DNA from: Linanthus parryae
Taxonomy: Eukaryota > Streptophyta > Magnoliopsida > Ericales > Polemoniaceae
Assembly: GCA_023055425.1 (NCBI GenBank)
Contig: JALGPY010000004.1
Coordinates: forward strand, 55,699,718 to 55,763,717
Direction: 5' to 3'
DNA length: 64,000 bases
How positions within the stretch are numbered: the first letter of the stretch is position 1; every line of letters starts with the position of its first letter. Both the position numbers and the translations under genes were made by a program. Below the pieces are notes generated by a model. The model did no database searches, was not told where the DNA came from, and worked only from the letters and a program-made list of their open reading frames with translations. Below, piece after piece: positions 1 through 10,721 of this stretch.

Positions 1-37
1 ATTTGGTAGCTCGAAACGCCAATAAATTTTAGAAACC

Positions 38-39
<2 letters not shown>

Positions 40-75
<36 letters not shown>
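40..75. repeat. Poly-T tract (36 nt)
   Basis: An uninterrupted run of 36 T, which is poly-A on the strand that element A uses. It is a simple repeat, and its length is likely to be unstable or mis-assembled. Confidence 0.95.
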
Positions 76-76
<1 letters not shown>

Positions 77-558
77 TCAAAAAATTTCTGATTTTGGAAA
101 GAACCATGTCAAATTTAACTCAAAATAAATCAAAGTCAAACTAATGTTTTAAGGTTCGCCACTCGTAGTTGAGAAATAATGATCCCGGGTCTTCCAAGTC
201 ACCCCGTCGTTGCTCTCTCGTCGAGAAATTACTTACAAAATAAAGAGTCAAAGATACGCATTACACAACTACGACAAACAATTCGATATAAATAAGTGTG
301 TCACATAAGTACTGCGCGTGTAAATAGAGAAGCAAATTATGCATGATTCGCATAACAAATAGCCGTTAACATTTAATCAACAAGTACGGTACAAACCAAG
401 TTTAACTATAGATAAGTACCCAAACACCCAGACGGCTTGTTTATTTCATTTATTCCCAAATTGAGTTATCCTAGTCAATTTTAAAATTTCGAAAACGTGT
501 TATCTTTCCTATTTTCTACTAATGGAAATCGAAAAGTCACTTTAACCAGAGAACCGAT

Positions 559-570
559 GCTCTTATACCA
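559..570 (-). other. Primer-binding site of element A (tRNA-iMet type)
   Basis: On the minus strand this reads TGGTATAAGAGC, one mismatch from the common plant site TGGTATCAGAGC, which is complementary to the 3' end of initiator tRNA-Met. It lies two bases after the LTR end (LTR ending GTTGTTTCA), which is the expected spacing. This defines the inner edge of the LTR at 573 and fixes the orientation of the element as minus. Confidence 0.65.
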
Positions 571-572
571 GC

Positions 573-3500
573 TGAAACAACCCGGGATCTCGGTTCAGGG
601 CTAATGCGACAATCGATAACCAAAAGTAGAACTATATTTACAAATATTACAATTTATTTAATACAAAAATCTTTGTGACGATAAGTTTACAAAAGCAATG
701 TGTGAAATAAGCTATGTGATCTACTAAGTGATCTAAACGTCTTCGTCTCGTTTCGCGTTCCCATTCTCCCACCTTGATTCATGACCTGCGATTTTAAAAT
801 GGCAAAAGTCGACGCAGTTTTGAAGAAAAATAATCAGTAAAAACTGAGTAAATACACACTACGACATGTAAAGCAACGAGTGGCACGAAAGCATGAGTTG
901 AAGAAAATAGGGAGATTTTAAAATCAATGAGCAAAAGAGTTGGAACAATTCAGAAAAAATATGAGTAATCGCGTAGCGAGAGCCATCATCTTTAAAACAA
1001 TTATAAACCACAAGTAGTCAACATATTCTTAAACAAGTAGAATATCAATAGTAAACAAGTCCATTTGAACTGATAATGATATCAAATCACAAGTAGCCAA
1101 AGCTTTTCAAATCATTTGAATCGATTATGGCATATCAAGAGCCACAAACAACATCAATAGAGTAATCAAACTTTCTTTCAATTCCAATTTAACCGTTAAG
1201 TTTAGCTGAGGCATGCCAAGAGCCACCAGCAGGATCGATGTAGATAGAGGGATCACGAAATAATCACTAAGGGTTCCTTCTAGGGTCTATCAAACCCTAT
1301 TTCACCCGAGCGTTAGGGGAGCCCATTCGTCAACCCCGCTCACAACATTAGCTAAAAGGCCTTAAGTGTCGACACCCCTATAGCGTAGTGACCCTTACAA
1401 GTATAAGTAGCACTCTATAGCTCTATAAACCCCTTGGCCTCAATATCTTGATACATTTTGGCTCATCGGGGGCGGATTTGTGAACATTAACGTTCTATCC
1501 AATAAAAAGAAGCATTGCTTCAATGGTCTTAGCCATAAGAAAATGGAGGACCGCTTGACGCCTCCCATTAATAACAGTACTCTGTACATCGTCCTAAGTC
1601 TATTAGAGGTATTTTATTTCTTCTCTTTCACATAACCAGAATCAGAGTATCAACATTTCATAAGTAATTTCCGAGAGTTCTCAAAGGAGTTGAATAAAAT
1701 AGTTTAACAACTTTCGAGTGGAAAACATGCATTCTCATACTATTTCATATAACAAACATTCATTTGAAACATCAAACACATTCGCAGATTTTGATATGAA
1801 AATTCCGTACATATGTACTTACCTCTGAGCCATGAAAGGCGCAAAGTAACGCTAGCACTCCTACAACGCTCGTCTCCGAGTCTCACAGTAAATGCAGCAA
1901 CACGAAAACGTACGTCTACTTCGAACGATCCTTAATAACGGCTGGATATACACAAGTAAAGTATACAACCTATTAGCATATATCCTCTATATGAGGTTTT
2001 ATGCAAGAATGCAATGAAATGGGGGGTCATGCAAGCTAACTTGAACAAAATGCCCCTGATACTTCAAAACTCTCTAGTACAGTCCCTGACTGTGCATGGA
2101 CTCCAAATTACATTCATACTGGCCCAACAACATGCAAGAATGACTCTTAACTCTCCCATATGAACTTAGCATCGAAATCTGCAACTTTCAGTAAATTACA
2201 CTTAGGCCCCTAAAGTTTGCTAAAATTACAGAAAGACCCCCACCATTGATTTGATAACTCCCGAGTCAAATAATTCCTTCTTGAGACTTCAAATATCCTT
2301 CTAAGTCAGGTTGTTGGTCTCAAAACATTAACCTAGTCTCAAGTAGTTCAAGAGCGAAGTTTTAATTAAATGCACATAGGCCCCCAAAGTTTAGTAAAAC
2401 TGCAAAAAGACCCCCACATTTGACTTGGTCAACCATATCCCAGAATTACATACAAGTACTGCAAATACACATACCATTCATGCTGACGTATTCCAAGTTA
2501 CTAAACGAATCTCAATTCAAAGCTAAATGAAATTACTATTTTGTCCCTCCTATACAGTTCAGTCAAACTAGGGTTTTCAAAAAAGTCAAACTTGGTCAAA
2601 CTTGATATTTAGACTCAAAATGTGAATACGAACAAGTTTGATGAAGAACGTCAAGGCTAGAAATGTCGTTCAAATGGTCAAAACGGAAGTTCAAAGATAG
2701 CGAAAAAGTCATTTTAAGTAGTCGACTTCGCGACTGAATTCCGATCCGTTGGGAAGGGGTTATGAGAAACTAAGAATTGGGTTTTGAATATGATAATCCA
2801 AGGATTCCAGAACATATTTGAACTTCTAAAAACTCAAAGTATTCAAAGAGATAACGCTAGTCAAAGCTGGAAAAAAATTCCGATTCAACACTTAAAAAAA
2901 TTCACTAGTGCTTCATGAGTTCAAACTAGCAACTTTATGCTCATTTTGTGAGAAATCCGTTATAAGTTTGAAGATGGCCCAGAGACGATAAAATGAAGTA
3001 TTATAAACCAACTTCACATAGGAGAAAGAAAAACAAGATTTGATTAATAATTGAGGGAGTTATGATCGTTTGAAAATGTCTGTTTCAACCCAACATTCAA
3101 CACTTAGAAAAAAAATAACTACTTGGACAAATTGTAGAACACGAATGCTGCGACTTCAACTCGATTTTCAGATGGGTTAGAGACCAAATTTGACAAAAGT
3201 TAAAACACAAAAGTTGTAAACAATTGTCTGAGGATTCCATAAAGTCCAAGATCACTCAAAACGGATGAAAAACGAGGGAGATACAAGCCCGCGAACAGGG
3301 GCAGTTTTCATGCTGGAAAATGACGAAAATTGAGAAAATTCGAACCAAAGCCAACTCAAAACCTATTCCGGGCAGATTAGGGGTTGCTAGAAGGTTTAAT
3401 CGAGCCCTAAGGATCATTTTGATGCAATACCCAACAAAAATGAGTAAGAAATGAGAGCTTACCAAGAATCCGGTGGCTATGGAGGTTTGGCGGCGGATGG

Positions 3501-4371
3501 GTCCGGCATGCATGGTGGCCGGAGGAAAAATTGTCGAATTGGGGGGCCATTCTTGTGCTTTCCGGACTCGCCTCGACACAAGGAACAATAATATGGTGAT
3601 TAATTGCGCTGAAATGCAACAAGGAGGGAGAAATCGACGAATAACCAAAACTAAGGTTCTTACCTTCAAATCGAGTTTTCTCTCTCGATTCTCCATGAAA
3701 TAATAAATTGATTGGGGCGTTTTGATCCTCGTGTTGAGGGCTACTCCCAGTCATAGCAGTTCCGGAAGAGACGAAGTATTGAGAGAGTTGTTCTTTACAG
3801 GGTTGAAGAACACCATGCATGTATTCTTGAGAATTTTTATCTTCTTTGAAGAAAAAAGAGTACTAGGAGAAATGATAAGGAGATTTTCGTCCTAGTGATT
3901 CCAGAAAGTTTGCAAAACAATATTTTGGGAAGATATCAACAATTGGTAGGGATTTGACAGGAAGAAGATGATGAAAACTATGTGTTCTTGAGAGTTTTTC
4001 TCCAAAACAAGAAGAAACTTCATAATGGATCAAATGGGCTGGTGTTAGGAGTAAAGGAGAAGTTTGACTCTCCATGGAGTGAGGTGTCAAGCCCTCAATG
4101 AAGCTAACATGTAAGAGGCCACATGTAAAGGGGTGGAAATTGAAATTTCTTCAAAGTTAGGGTACAAAATAGAAATAGAGGTTCTACCTAATTTTAGAGA
4201 ATTGCACTACAACTCCAAATATTTCTAGTGCTTCAAAATCATTGTAACAACTTCTGAATATTGTCAATACTCCAAAATTCCAACTTTAAAGCCGTGACAA
4301 ACTATTTACAAATTTACCCCCAAAGACTAGATATTGCACTTAGAGTCGACTTGAAAAATAGGGGTGTTACA
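573..4371 (-). mobile_element. 5' LTR of Tekay-like element A (3.8 kb)
   Basis: Read on the minus strand this block starts TGTAACACCCC at 4371 and ends GGGTTGTTTCA at 573, directly before the PBS. The start and end resemble those of the plus-strand Tekay LTR at 57645-60906 (TGTAATACCCC to GGGGTGTTACA), and both are unusually long (3.80 and 3.26 kb). In both LTRs a more GC-rich, coding-like segment lies in the first third (here about 3440-3750 on the minus strand) and is followed by a splice-donor-like GGTAAG. The short ORFs in it are not convincing genes. The outer end abuts an Athila-type LTR at 4372, so A inserted into N1. The second LTR is outside the window. Confidence 0.6.
2197..2418. 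repeat. Degenerate direct repeat inside LTR of element A
   Basis: Two copies of a roughly 48-bp segment (2197-2244 and 2371-2418), both holding AGGCCC-C-AAAGTTT and AAAGACCCCCAC, are spaced 174 bp apart with several mismatches. This is a local duplication in the LTR; no function is visible. Confidence 0.6.
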
Positions 4372-4514
4372 TAAATTCAAACTCTTGTACCTGATTTCTC
4401 TAGCCTACTCAAGTTCAAATAAGCATTATGTTCTCATGGTTTACTCTTAGTTCTAGCTAACTAGCAAGATTTCTCAACCCTAGATACGCCTGGTGCTTAA
4501 TTCAAGTTTACAGG
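4372..4514 (-). mobile_element. N1 3' LTR, outer fragment
   Basis: These 143 bases match the 5' LTR of N1 from about 35224 onward (starting TAAATTCAAACTCTTGTAC). The fragment ends with ACAGG (4510-4514), the left copy of the E1 target-site duplication, and the LTR resumes at 15485. Its left side is cut by element A at 4371/4372. Confidence 0.8.
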
Positions 4515-5111
4515 TGTGTACGAGAGAATCCTACAGGGAGGATCCAATATACACCAAGAGCAGAGGATAGAAAGAACACAGGAAGAGTAGGGTTGTGTGT
4601 AGGGAGAGAGTAAGACAATATCATTGTATGAGAGAGAGACAGAATTTTGGCAGAGCTTCCGCGTATCTCAGGTGATTCGCCCTTGTATAGAAGGGTTAAC
4701 GATCCTATATATAACGGAGAATGTGACCGTTGTAGTGGGTTAATGAGCCCATTAATGGCGGCTTAATTAGCTTAACCACAACGGCACGTTCGTCCGCGTA
4801 TATAGGAACCGTTACGCACTTCGTTCGCGTATACCGGAACCGTTATGAGGTTGACCGGGTTTTATGGAGCTCGTGCCATAAATCCCTCAAAGCAGTTACT
4901 AAGGGTCACGTGCGGGCTTGGTTATCGCTCTCGCGCGGTAGGACTTACTCTAGCCTCCAAACTACTAAGTCCCTACAAGTCCCGTGTTGTGGTGTGCGAG
5001 GGCCCTGTCTCGCAGCCCCCACGAGGATCAGCGCGGGTGGTGATCCAGTGTATGTAGAGCACAGCTAGGTGTCGTGGCTAAGATCTGCCTGTCTAGAAAG
5101 CACTATCTACA
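4515..5111 (-). mobile_element. E1 3' LTR
   Basis: This 597-bp LTR runs TGTGTACGAG to CACTATCTACA and pairs with 14868-15479. It lacks about 15 bp near its right end that the other copy has. Its GC-rich inverted repeat (around 4908-4946) is decayed relative to the 5' LTR, with CG sites changed. A 3' polypurine tract for the minus-strand element adjoins it at 5112. Confidence 0.92.
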
Positions 5112-5126
5112 TTAGCCCCCTTTCTG
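5112..5126 (-). other. E1 polypurine tract
   Basis: On the minus strand this reads CAGAAAGGGGGCTAA directly before the 3' LTR. It is the expected site for plus-strand DNA priming during reverse transcription. E2 has the equivalent at 18950-18963. Confidence 0.8.
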
Positions 5127-5373
5127 CGCGTGAAGGCACATAGCCGGATAGGCTTCAATGCGCAGGAACCAATGCACGCGTCGCTGCCACGCACCAATTC
5201 AAATTTACGCAAAATCAGCCCCCGTGCATGCCATTATGACCTAGAATCCCTAGAGTCGTGCCGTCTGTTCCTTTAGGTTTTTAGGCGTGACGTCAGCTTG
5301 TCCTGTCATTGCGCAATTCGACAGTGACGGTTGCGATTCGACTACTGAAAGGACGCGACTCCTCATTGTTTTG

Positions 5374-5381
5374 TATAAATA
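5374..5381 (+). promoter_or_regulatory. TATA box upstream of the E1 antisense PMD-like gene
   Basis: TATAAATA lies about 490 bp upstream of the ATG at 5866 and just inside the element from the 3' LTR. E2 keeps the surrounding sequence and a degenerate form, GAATAAATA, at 19213-19221. A splice-acceptor-like pyrimidine tract ending CTGCAG sits 2 nt before the ATG, so a 5'-UTR intron is likely. Promoter activity is inferred, not shown. Confidence 0.5.
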
Positions 5382-5865
5382 CTTTGTGCTCTCCATTGTT
5401 GCAAAGCATCACTTCTCTCTCTAAAGTGAATGATACCTGGAAGCCTTCAAGAGCATATTCAAGTGATAAATCATCAGTTCTTCCTTGTCAATCGTCTCCT
5501 TCAACTTGCTTTATCAAAACAAGCTTTACCAAAACAAGGTTGGCTTCGCTCAATTCTATTTAATGTACTTAAATATTCTTTGAACTGCCTTGGATCTGTA
5601 AACCCATAGTTATTTGAAGTATATCGTTCATTCAGAACTACAAAAGAGGCTCTTTTCTTAAACCCAGAACTAATCCAATCACCAGATTGTGACGATTTTG
5701 AATGTAGAGCCTCTGAAATTCTGAGCAATATAGACAAACTCTGAACTTCTAAACCCATAATTGACCCCGGACTGCTCATCTTCTTTAACAAAACATAATC
5801 GCTTCCTGAAATTCAAACTGAAAGTGTGTATATTTCTCCCCCCTTTTTCTTGCTCTTCTGCAGGA

Positions 5866-7347
5866 ATGGCCAAGACGAAAGGATCTAGACCCATTAAAGA
5901 GGCCGAAGAAATACCTGATCTTCCCAAGACTTTGTGGAGAAAAGCCCCCTATTTGGGTGGAAAAGACTTCTATCATGCTAGGGTTAAGGTGAAGAATCTA
6001 CCGACTCCTGCCCCCTCTGGAGAATTGTGGACATTGACCCCGCCTACCAATGCAGCCATGTTAGAGTTAATCGACTCAAAGGATGTGATTAGGATGGGAG
6101 TTGAGAATAGGTTTTTCCCTCATACTGCAATTTCTACTCAGGCGTTCGTCCAAAAGTTGGACTTCATGGATGATTGGATCGATCATATATTGACCCACCA
6201 TGCCATCGCATTAGACAATGCTGGGATTTACTTCGCAGTCCGTGCTATGAAGGGTGCTGCCGTGAAGTTGGATCCGTCCATGCTTCTAAACCTTCTTTCT
6301 CGCTATTCGCCTACGACTCACACCTTCCACTTTGCTGAGTTCGAGGCTGCTCCTACCTTGGAAGATGTGCACATGTTGTATGAACTTTCTCCCATTGGTG
6401 AAGTGGATCCTCTGAGCCCTTTGAGGATTGATCTAGAACTTGCTCTATACAAGCAGATGGAAAAATGCCTACATGAGGTGAAGAAGATCTCCACTCGTTG
6501 GACATCTGCGAAAGTTCTTCCTGACTGGCAACTTGTTGATACTTCTGAGAAGAACACCTTGGGCAAATGGGTGCAATACTTCTTTCACGACTATGCGAAC
6601 AGTAGTATCACCAAGCATCGAGTTTTTGGAGCTCGCAAGTTGGAGCTGCTGTCGCACCTGTTGCGGCCTATACTCTCCCTGCCAACTATGATGAGCTCGA
6701 GCTCGCATCTCACAGACGAGCCATGCAGCAAGGGCATGCTTCGGCTTTTCCAGTAGTGCGCATTCCTTCGTTGCGTGAGATCCTTGAGGGGACTGGTATG
6801 ATATCTTTTTTTTGCATTCTACGCCCTTTTTTAAAAGCTTTCACGCTCTAAACTTGAATCAACTTTATCAGGATTGAAGCAAGCTGATGTGGACTGGCTG
6901 GTTCAGATGCGCCTCTCATACCCTTGGTTGTTTGTGAAATCTCTGGAGATAGAGCCGTATGACAGGAGGCTTTTCTTGAACGAAGCCATCTGGATTCTGG
7001 AGCAGCTGTTTGTGGCCACTCCTGCGACCATTTCTCCTAATAGTGCTCAGCTGCTCTTCAGCACATGTAAAGGGCTTCAAGCTAAAGTTCAAGGCAAGCT
7101 AGGCTTTGGGTACCTTCTCAACAGGATCACCCAAATTCTCGCAGCTGTGAATTTGAAACGCGGATTCCACAACCTCGCATCTGAGAGACGGAAGGTAGAG
7201 GCACAAAGGCAGAAGGCTGAAGAAGCTGTCAACCTCTTTCATGCGATGAATGCCAAGTACGAGCAGCTGAAGCGAGAAGTGGACGAAGTAAGAGAGACAT
7301 CACTCTCGTTTTCTCCAGACGACCCTTTGATCAAGGATTTGTTTTAG
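5866..7347 (+). pseudogene. E1 antisense gene: plant-mobile-domain-like protein, internally deleted
   Basis: This gene runs opposite to gag-pol. The ATG at 5866 (MAKTKGS) is chosen because E2 has the same start at 19666. The N-terminal half includes THTFHFAEFEAAPTLEDVHM followed by LSPIGE, which fits the opening of the plant mobile domain family (PF10536: a FH...GE...TLEDV..LL.LP..G pattern), a family known from plant genes such as MAIN and from transposons. Near 6617 the sequence jumps to what corresponds to E2 position 23325, so about 2.9 kb of the domain core and linker is deleted and the frame shifts. A GT-AG intron (6796-6871) then joins in phase to a final exon 6872-7347. This encodes a helical, charged, probably coiled-coil C-terminus ending DDPLIKDLF, conserved in E2. 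The family call is from motif recognition only. Confidence 0.6.
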
Positions 7348-7678
7348 AAACAAAATAACTTTTTTTTTCGGAACCGTATGTCCCGCTTTGCCATTTTGGG
7401 GATTTGCACGAATATCTTGATGCGTATCAATTATGACGTCACATAATGACGTACCTGCCTTGATTTTCGTGCTAATGATTTACTAGATAAGAACGATTTC
7501 CTTGGGAAGCCCATCCTTATTATGACCTTCCGTCATTAATTAGGTTGTGCCACCGAATCTTCATAGCCTTTAGTAGGGTAATTGAATTTTACCTCTTTTG
7601 AGACGTAAGTAATTGATTCTTACCCTTTTTCCATGCTTTGCTGACTCACCTGGGGAACTGAAGAGTCCCCGTAGAGCA
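7348..7678. other. Spacer between the two antisense genes of E1
   Basis: AT-rich sequence after the PMD-like gene, conserved with E2 24063-24433 in pieces (for example the GAGACGTAAGTAATTGATTC stretch). It likely carries the 3' end of the first antisense gene and upstream sequence of the next TATA box. No ORF is supported. Confidence 0.5.
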
Positions 7679-7686
7679 TATATAAA
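7679..7686 (+). promoter_or_regulatory. Second TATA box in the E1 antisense block
   Basis: TATATAAA followed by CC lies 55 bp before the ATG at 7734. The same arrangement is kept in E2 (24434-24441, 54 bp before its ATG), including the GGTTCTTCATCCCAA stretch between them. The spacing suits a start about 30 bp downstream and a very short 5' UTR. Function is inferred. Confidence 0.5.
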
Positions 7687-7733
7687 CCCTGCCTCTTGCT
7701 GTTTAGGTTCTTCATCCCAAGATGTGGCTTTCC

Positions 7734-8069
7734 ATGAGTCCTTACGACTGCTGGCTTCAATGCTTGTCTTTTGTTGATTCATGGCAATTTCAAGTTGTGA
7801 AATCTGAGTTTATGCCTTGTTCCATAGAAATAGCTCCCAAGATCTTCTTTATAAAGCTTAATGATCTTCATGACCACTGTGAAGAAGATATACATAATAC
7901 CTCATGTTTGTACGAAGATTCTTCTTCGTCTATTATGTTTGCAGATCCTATCTTCGGCTGCCTTCCGGCGAGGTGCAGTTCCATACTGACCTTTTTACCA
8001 ACTCGTAATGAATGGAGTGTTTCTCCACTAGCTTTCTTGGAGGAGAACTATTTGCCTCCACGTTCTTGA
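7734..8069 (+). CDS. Short antisense ORF of unknown function, E1 copy (111 aa)
   Basis: The ORF opens MSPYDC and closes EENYLPPRS. E2 has an ORF of exactly the same length at the matching place (24488-24823), opening MSPYDC and closing EENYLPPLF, with no indel between them. Shared blocks include CQ/WQFQ, IEIAPK-FF, SSSIMFA/SLSIMFA and RNEW. No known domain is recognised; it is cysteine-containing and shows no signal peptide or membrane segment. Many differences between copies change amino acids, so selection on the protein is not obvious. It could also be a structured or untranslated transcript; an upstream in-frame ATG exists at 7722 in E1 only. Confidence 0.4.
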   Translation: MSPYDCWLQCLSFVDSWQFQVVKSEFMPCSIEIAPKIFFIKLNDLHDHCEEDIHNTSCLYEDSSSSIMFADPIFGCLPARCSSILTFLPTRNEWSVSPLAFLEENYLPPRS

Positions 8070-8329
8070 ACAAGGGGTGACGAGCCATGGCGCTCGCCTC
8101 CGTGGACAATAAGCTTTCTGCCCCAGGAGTTGTTCTCCACTTGTTCTTCACCGCCGCATCTGCCTGGACATGGGGTTCATCTGGCACATCTCTTGGGCAG
8201 AAGACCAGTCAAGAGCCTTGTTCAGATCTAGGACCTCGACGCTAGCATCGCATAGCTTTTTGTTAGCATTTTTAGGCCGTTCATTTTATAGTAGGAATTT
8301 TCTTACTATGAGCTTTTGCTTGTAAGCTG
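8070..8329. other. Sequence downstream of short ORF in E1
   Basis: This is conserved in outline with E2 24824-25087 (for example TTCTCC-C-TTGTTCTTCAC and TTTTGCTTGTAAGCTG). Nothing coding is visible; it is likely 3' untranslated sequence of the plus-strand unit. Confidence 0.4.
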
Positions 8330-8345
8330 TTATCTAGGCAGATAA
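8330..8345. other. Isolated hairpin TTATCT-AGGC-AGATAA (E1)
   Basis: A perfect 6-bp stem with an AGGC loop, upstream of the tandem array. It differs from the array hairpin (CTATCT-AGGC-AGATAG) by a T-A to C-G change on both sides of the stem, so pairing is kept. E2 has the same isolated hairpin at 25088-25103 with loop AGAC. Confidence 0.6.
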
Positions 8346-8638
8346 ATTGTAAGTCATTTTGACTATTAATGAAATGTACTGTAGCGTTTGCTGTTTTGCA
8401 CGACAAATTGTAATATCACATGCGTGTTTGATATAAAAAAAAGTCATGTTTCTTTTGCGTTTTGCATTCGGATATTCACCTGAATGATTCCTTTTCTCAA
8501 GCTGATGAGTTTTTGCGCCGCATGGGACGTTATGACTGTAGCTTGTTATGAAACAGATAGGCTTATAGATCGATTAAGATCACTTCTACCATCTTGGCAT
8601 ATGGGCTTTGGATGGCATGGGATCATACATCATGGCTG

Positions 8639-8925
8639 CTATCTGGGCAGATAGGCTTTCGGATCACTTAAGATCGTATTTGAACATTGCTGCTATCTCG
8701 GCAGATAGGCTTTGGATCGCATAGGATCATACATTATGGCTGCTATCTAGGCAGATAGGCTTTTAGATCACTTAAGATCGTATTTGAACATTGCTGCTAT
8801 CTCGGCAGATAGGCTTTTAGATCAATTAAGATCACATTTGAATAGTGCTGCTATCTCGGCAGATAGGCTTTGGGATCACTTAAGATCGTGTTTGAACATT
8901 GCTGCTATCTCAGTAGATAGGCTTT
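8639..8925. repeat. Tandem hairpin repeat array in E1 (about 54-bp unit, 6 copies)
   Basis: The core hairpin CTATCT-NGGC-AGATAG starts at 8639, 8693, 8743, 8797, 8851 and 8905, giving a 54-bp period with one 50-bp unit. Between hairpins lie GGCTTT-GATC and, in several units, GATCACTTAAGATC. The array sits where the plus-strand gene block and the minus-strand pol both end, so it would be in the 3' UTR of both. Tandem repeats in the 3' untranslated region are known in Tat/Ogre-type elements and can seed satellites. Confidence 0.85.
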
Positions 8926-8988
8926 TGTTGTAAATAAAAAGAGAAGTAAATAAAACGATAAGAGACAACTAAAGTAATAAAATTCTTC

Positions 8989-9095
8989 TCATATGGGAGA
9001 ATTTATTATAGGCACCCTCATATGGGAGAGGCAAAATTACAAGTCCCTCATATGGGAGAGGCAAGCTTACAAGTTCCTCATATGGGAGGAAATAA
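8989..9095. repeat. Short repeats around CTCATATGGGAG (E1)
   Basis: Four copies of TCATATGGGAG(A/G) spaced about 30 bp apart lie just downstream of pol on the minus strand. Each is close to an inverted repeat (CCCATATGGG). E2 has three diverged copies at 25660-25745. Confidence 0.75.
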
Positions 9096-9164
9096 CGCAT
9101 GAGTCTATCAGAATACTAGACGTAAATAGACATTGTAAACAGATGTATGTAAAGAGAGAGAGGT

Positions 9165-10721
9165 TAAGATAATACTTTTTAATCCAGCGCATATTGATCG
9201 GACTTGGGGTTGTGGCAGTCCCATGAAGCCTCTATATTGTGCAGTAACCACTGTCAAAGACTTCTTTAACTTTGAACGGTCCTTCCCAGTTAGCTGCGAA
9301 CTTTGGATGGGCCGTCTCCCGCATGCAATGATCTGAGGCACGCAAAACCAAGTCCCCGACCGCAAAATCTCGATGTTGGACTGTTTTGTTGTACGCGCTA
9401 GCATCCTCTCCTTGTACCGCTTGTTAGCCCGCTTGGCTTGTTCTCGCTTTCCCTCCAATAAAATCAAGTCATGGTCACGTTGATTGTCATATAGTGCATG
9501 GAAGGCCAATCTCGCAGAGTTGACTTTCACCTCCGCCGGTATAACAGCTTCAGCTCCATAGCATAGAAGGAACGGGGAGACTCCTGTGGGATTCCTCGGC
9601 GAAGTTCGATATGCCCATAATGCTATGTTCAAAGAATCGGCCCACTTCTTGTGATCTTCTGCGACCATCTTGCTCATAATTCTTAGCAGTGTCTTGTTGG
9701 TCGCTTCTGCTTGACCATTCCCTTTTGGATAATAAGGAGTGGAACAGACCTGCCTTATGTTGTACTCCGCTAACTTCGCGGCTACTTGACGATTTACAAA
9801 AGGTATGCCATTATCCGAAAGGATTGTGTTGGGGATTCCAAACCTGTATATGACGTTTTATTATACGAAATTGACCACCGCGAGCGCATTAGCTGTCTTC
9901 AGCGGTATTGCCTCCACCCACTTAGTAAATAGCTCAGTCGCGGTTAGGATAAACTGGTTCCCATGTGAGGCTGGTCGAATGGGGCCAACGAAATCTAGAG
10001 CCCAAGTGTGGAATGGCCATGGCATCCCCAATGCGTGTAGGTCTACGGCAGGAGCATGTACGAGGTTGCCCTTAAATTGACATTCCTGGCATCTCTTTAC
10101 TTTGGTGCGGCAATCTGCCTCCATGGTGGGCCAAAAATAACCAACTGTGAGGAGCTGTCTGCATAGCTTCGCACCCCCTTGATGCTCTACATGGTGAGAA
10201 AGATCCATCACCTCTTGCGCTTCTTTGCTATCTAGGCATCGAAGTAGATTACCTTCGTGACCCCTTCGCCAGAGTATATTTTCTTGTACCACAGATCGAG
10301 CTTCCTTTCTTTTCAGTTTCTCGGCTTCTTTTCTTTGTTCAGGCTCAATTCCATCTGTCAGAAAATCGAAGAGTGGCTTTCTCCAGTCCGTGTCATCATC
10401 AACCAAAGTGATTGTTAGAGAATCTTTGATCAATGCGCAGCTTTCACAATTCCCTTGAATTATCGCAACAGCCGTTGACACGTCTGGCCAATGAATCCCA
10501 TATCTTTGGGATTTTCGATAGATTGACACCTCACTTTCTCCGCAAGTGTGCTGGTGAATCTTTTCCAATAGCGCTTGCCCCTCCTGCTGCGAGACGCATC
10601 GCATGAGTATTCCTCCTGGACCTTTGTAGTAGAGGGCATTATCATGTATGCAGTACCCCTTAGTGGATGTCCAATTCTCTTTGCTCGTTCCCTCAGCAAT
10701 TGCATGCAGTATCGGTTTTCT
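9165..10721 (-). pseudogene. E1 integrase
   Basis: The integrase inserts the DNA copy into the host chromosome. The zinc-binding part shows H-H pairing (HHVEHQGGAKL) followed by CQEC. The catalytic core has all three acids: D in ALDFVGP, D in LSDNG and E in NGQAEATNK. Two adjacent nonsense codons interrupt it near 9865-9875, where E2 reads VNFVQESIIY, and a frameshift near 9400 scrambles the C-terminus (E2 and E1 share the GPF-KEVFDSGYCTIQRLHG end in another frame). It follows the second RNase H in the same polyprotein. It cannot be functional as it stands. Confidence 0.88.

Larger units (their letters stand above)
1..572 (-). mobile_element. Leader of Tekay-like element A (partial)
   Basis: This is the start of the internal region of an LTR retrotransposon read on the minus strand, running from the primer-binding site at 559-570 towards and beyond the left edge of the window. 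No gag frame is visible, so the sequence is probably untranslated leader. It holds a run of T from 40 to 75. The assignment rests on its position next to the LTR and PBS; coding evidence for the element lies outside the window. Confidence 0.55.

Noticed and set aside
3256..3820. Overlapping ORFs of 146 and 137 codons on the minus strand
   Set aside because: They lie inside the long LTR of element A, overlap in different frames and have no domain; treated as an LTR coding-like segment, not genes.
8639..8925. Regular repeats with palindromic cores resembling a CRISPR array
   Set aside because: The sequence is plant; the 'spacers' are themselves repeated and there are no cas genes. It is a retrotransposon tandem repeat.
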